Source of the DNA: Desulfosporosinus sp049943955
GTDB taxonomy: Bacteria > Bacillota > Desulfitobacteriia > Desulfitobacteriales > Desulfitobacteriaceae
DNA: 64,000 nt
Direction: 5' to 3'
Assembly (NCBI RefSeq): GCF_049943955.1
Contig: NZ_JBNFTW010000001.1
Span: forward strand, 186,001-250,000
This document shows positions 61,883 through 64,000 of this stretch, piece by piece; the stretch's first letter is position 1; every line of letters begins with the position of its first letter. The translations under genes were made by a program, and so were the position numbers. The notes beneath the pieces were generated by a model. That model made no database searches, had not been told where the DNA came from, and saw only the letters and a program-made list of their open reading frames with translations.

Positions 61883-63688
61883 TTGGCACAGGCTTCGCAA
61901 CGTATTCGTAACTTTTCTATTATTGCGCACATTGATCACGGTAAATCCACGCTGGCGGATCGCTTAATTGAATATACGGGAGCTCTAAGCAAGCGTGAAA
62001 TGGAGGAACAGGTCCTTGATTCCATGGACTTGGAGCGTGAGCGGGGGATAACGATTAAGCTTCAGGCGGTACGCCTCAGTTATCAGGCTAATGATGGTGA
62101 GGTTTATGAGCTGAACCTTATTGATACACCTGGGCATGTCGATTTCACTTATGAGGTGTCCAGGAGCTTGGCAGCTTGTGAAGGAGCCTTGCTGGTGGTT
62201 GATGCTGTTCAGGGAATTGAAGCCCAAACCCTGGCTAATGTTTATTTGGCGTTGGAGAACAATCTGGAGATTATTCCGGTAATTAATAAAATTGATCTCC
62301 CCAGTGCTGAACCTGAGCGAGTGCAGCAAGAAATCGAAGATGTCATTGGCCTGGATGCCAGTGATGCTATTCTTGCTTCGGCAAAAGTGGGAACCGGTGT
62401 GGAGGAAATCTTAGAAAGAATCGTGACCATGGTTCCACCTCCTCAAGGAGACGATGAGGCTCCTTTGCAAGCCTTAATTTTTGACTCAAAGTTCGATGCC
62501 TATAAAGGAGCAATCTCCTATGTACGGGTGGTTGAAGGACGGGTAGCCAAAGGGACGACGATGAAGATGATGTCCACGGGAAAGGAATTTGAAGTGACGG
62601 AAGTGGGTGTATTCACGCCTGCTATGAAAATCGTCGAAGAACTGAAAGCCGGGCAAGTTGGTTTTATCGCGGCCAGCATTAAGAATGTAAAGGACACTCA
62701 AGTTGGGGATACAATTACCGATGCTGAACGTCCTGCTGCCGAACCACTGCCGGGATATCGGAAATCCACCCCGATGGTCTTTTGCGGACTTTACCCCGTC
62801 GAAACCAATGATTATAACCGCTTGCGGGATTCTTTGGAGAAGCTTCATCTAAATGACGCCAGCTTAGTGTTTGAACCGGAGACTTCGGCTGCCCTGGGTT
62901 TCGGTTTTCGCTGCGGATTTTTAGGTCTGCTCCACATGGAGATTATCCAGGAACGTTTAGAGAGAGAATATGATTTGAATCTCATAACTACGGCGCCAAG
63001 TGTTATCTATAAAGTGAAGAATATCCTTGGAGAAGTCCTGGATATTGACAATCCTTCCAATTTGCCTGTTGTCGATCAAATTGAGACGATTGCGGAACCG
63101 GTAGTTAAAGCGACGATTCTGGTTCCCGCTGATTTTGTCGGGCCGATCATGGAACTGAACCAAGAAAAACGCGGGACTTATTTGGCGATGGATTATGTGT
63201 CCAAAAGCAGGGTGAGACTGGTCTATGAACTTCCCCTCAGTGAAATCGTCTTTGATTATTTTGATGAATTAAAATCCCGGACCAAAGGGTATGCTTCTCT
63301 CGATTATGAGTTAGCAGGCTATAAGGAGTCGGATTTAGTTAAAATCGATGTTCTTTTAAATGGTGAGTTGGTGGATGCCCTTTCCTTTATTGTTCACCGG
63401 TCGAAATCCTATAACCGGGGCAGAAAACTGGTGGAAAAGCTGCAAGGGATTATTCCGAGACAAATGTTTGAAATCCCCATCCAGTCTGTCATCGGAAATC
63501 GGGTTATTGCCCGCGAAACGGTTCGGGCTATGCGCAAAGATGTCCTGGCGAAATGTTACGGAGGAGATATTTCCCGTAAACGAAAACTTCTCGAGAAGCA
63601 AAAAGCGGGGAAAAAGCGCATGAAACAGGTTGGAAATGTTGAAATTCCCCAAGATGCCTTTATGGCCGTGTTAAAGATTGAAGATTAG
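61883..63688 (+). CDS. lepA: elongation factor 4 (LepA), 601 aa
   Basis: Translational GTPase that can back-translocate ribosomes. G1 AHIDHGKSTLADRL, RGITIKLQ, DTPGHVDF, NKIDLPSA, and the LepA-specific C-terminal domain (RKKLLEKQKAGKKRMK-like KRKLLEKQKAGKKRMKQVG and PQDAFMAVL). The start is most likely the TTG at 61883, because AGGGGG lies just before it within the preceding ATG-containing frame. Length is normal. Upstream of hemW, its usual neighbour in Firmicutes. Confidence 0.96.
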   Translation: MAQASQRIRNFSIIAHIDHGKSTLADRLIEYTGALSKREMEEQVLDSMDLERERGITIKLQAVRLSYQANDGEVYELNLIDTPGHVDFTYEVSRSLAACEGALLVVDAVQGIEAQTLANVYLALENNLEIIPVINKIDLPSAEPERVQQEIEDVIGLDASDAILASAKVGTGVEEILERIVTMVPPPQGDDEAPLQALIFDSKFDAYKGAISYVRVVEGRVAKGTTMKMMSTGKEFEVTEVGVFTPAMKIVEELKAGQVGFIAASIKNVKDTQVGDTITDAERPAAEPLPGYRKSTPMVFCGLYPVETNDYNRLRDSLEKLHLNDASLVFEPETSAALGFGFRCGFLGLLHMEIIQERLEREYDLNLITTAPSVIYKVKNILGEVLDIDNPSNLPVVDQIETIAEPVVKATILVPADFVGPIMELNQEKRGTYLAMDYVSKSRVRLVYELPLSEIVFDYFDELKSRTKGYASLDYELAGYKESDLVKIDVLLNGELVDALSFIVHRSKSYNRGRKLVEKLQGIIPRQMFEIPIQSVIGNRVIARETVRAMRKDVLAKCYGGDISRKRKLLEKQKAGKKRMKQVGNVEIPQDAFMAVLKIED

Positions 63689-63721
63689 ATGGCTAAATTT
63701 ATAAGGAGAGAGGTACCAGTT

Positions 63722-64000
63722 ATGCCTTCTCTATATGTTCATGTTCCTTTTTGTATTCAGAAGTGTGATTATTGCGCGTTCTATTCTCATGGACTGACAA
63801 ATTGCTCTAAGGAACTTATCCCCTTATATTTAGAGGGCCTTGAAATTGAACTGGCCAATCGTCAAAAAGATGCTCCGCAAGGAGTGTCTTCTCTTTTTAT
63901 CGGAGGAGGCACTCCGACAGCGCTGCCCCTTGATAATTTGGAACATCTTCTGAAGCTTATTACCCGTAGTTTCTCTTTTGCGGAGCGGGCGGAGAAGACG
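63722..64000 (+). CDS. hemW: HemW, radical SAM heme chaperone (3' end outside window)
   Basis: Starts MPSLYVHVPFCIQKCDYCAF, in which CxxxCxxC binds the SAM [4Fe-4S] cluster, then SLFIGGGTPTALP. It is related to coproporphyrinogen dehydrogenase HemN but the short N-terminus fits HemW. AAGGAGAGAGG precedes the ATG. Only 93 codons lie in the window. Confidence 0.94.
   Translation, partial: MPSLYVHVPFCIQKCDYCAFYSHGLTNCSKELIPLYLEGLEIELANRQKDAPQGVSSLFIGGGTPTALPLDNLEHLLKLITRSFSFAERAEKT

Overview
The window reads as chromosome of an anaerobic, spore-forming, nitrogen-fixing Gram-positive bacterium of the Clostridia, most like the Desulfosporosinus/Desulfitobacterium group. The grounds are a SpoIIP sporulation gene, Firmicutes-type ribosome binding sites with GTG/TTG/ATG starts, a T-box leucyl-tRNA synthetase leader, a HutP homologue, and a nif operon of the order nifI1-nifI2-H-D-K-E-N-X-ferredoxin-B-V. 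The genus is an inference. One run of exactly 100 N (24950-25049) is an assembly gap inside a repeat.

Layout. 1-2965: two ABC-F ATPases with a tiny basic protein between them. 2962-11345 (minus): a secreted protein, an ABC exporter pair, a one-module NRPS (C-A-T-reductase, predicted to load glycine) and, overlapping its stop codon, a membrane HD-GYP gene broken by a one-base frameshift, followed by the tail of a GGDEF gene. 11551-16117 (minus): a galactofuranose-type glycan cluster (glf, two paralogous GT2 enzymes, an AglD-like membrane protein) ending in a RelE-like toxin remnant. 16441-19427: an unknown membrane protein, then lrp-azlC-azlD. 19747-24657: nadD, an RRM protein, yqeK, rsfS and T-box-controlled leuS. 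24730-28083: repeated GC-rich intergenic elements ending in terminators, a channel-like membrane protein, a PIN-PhoH ATPase and a Uma2 nuclease. 28829-37076: comEA, comEC, holA, rpsT, a PF04020 membrane protein, spoIIP and murJ.

37291-48444 is the nitrogen-fixation region. A hutP-like gene has a terminator just ahead of its own start, and a second terminator lies in the leader of the nif operon that follows. The nif genes encode two PII-type switches, Mo-nitrogenase, the NifEN scaffold, NifX, a ferredoxin, NifB and homocitrate synthase. 48571-53173 holds an acetyltransferase and a sigma-54 activator divergent from an aldehyde dehydrogenase that has a clear -24/-12 promoter and an upstream 34-bp palindrome. 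53658-60814 holds two complete molybdate-type ABC transporters (modABC, then a modBCA set behind a probable Moco riboswitch), modD, and an Fe-S protein that looks like the front third of a formate dehydrogenase. The window ends with an AhpD-like protein, lepA and the start of hemW.

Working together: the mod transporters can supply molybdenum for FeMo-co (NifB, NifEN, NifV homocitrate) and for molybdopterin enzymes; the riboswitch suggests that the second transporter follows cofactor supply. The most unusual parts are the glycine-predicted single-module reductase NRPS coupled to a c-di-GMP enzyme, the HutP-like protein beside the nif leader, and the repeat family that broke the assembly.
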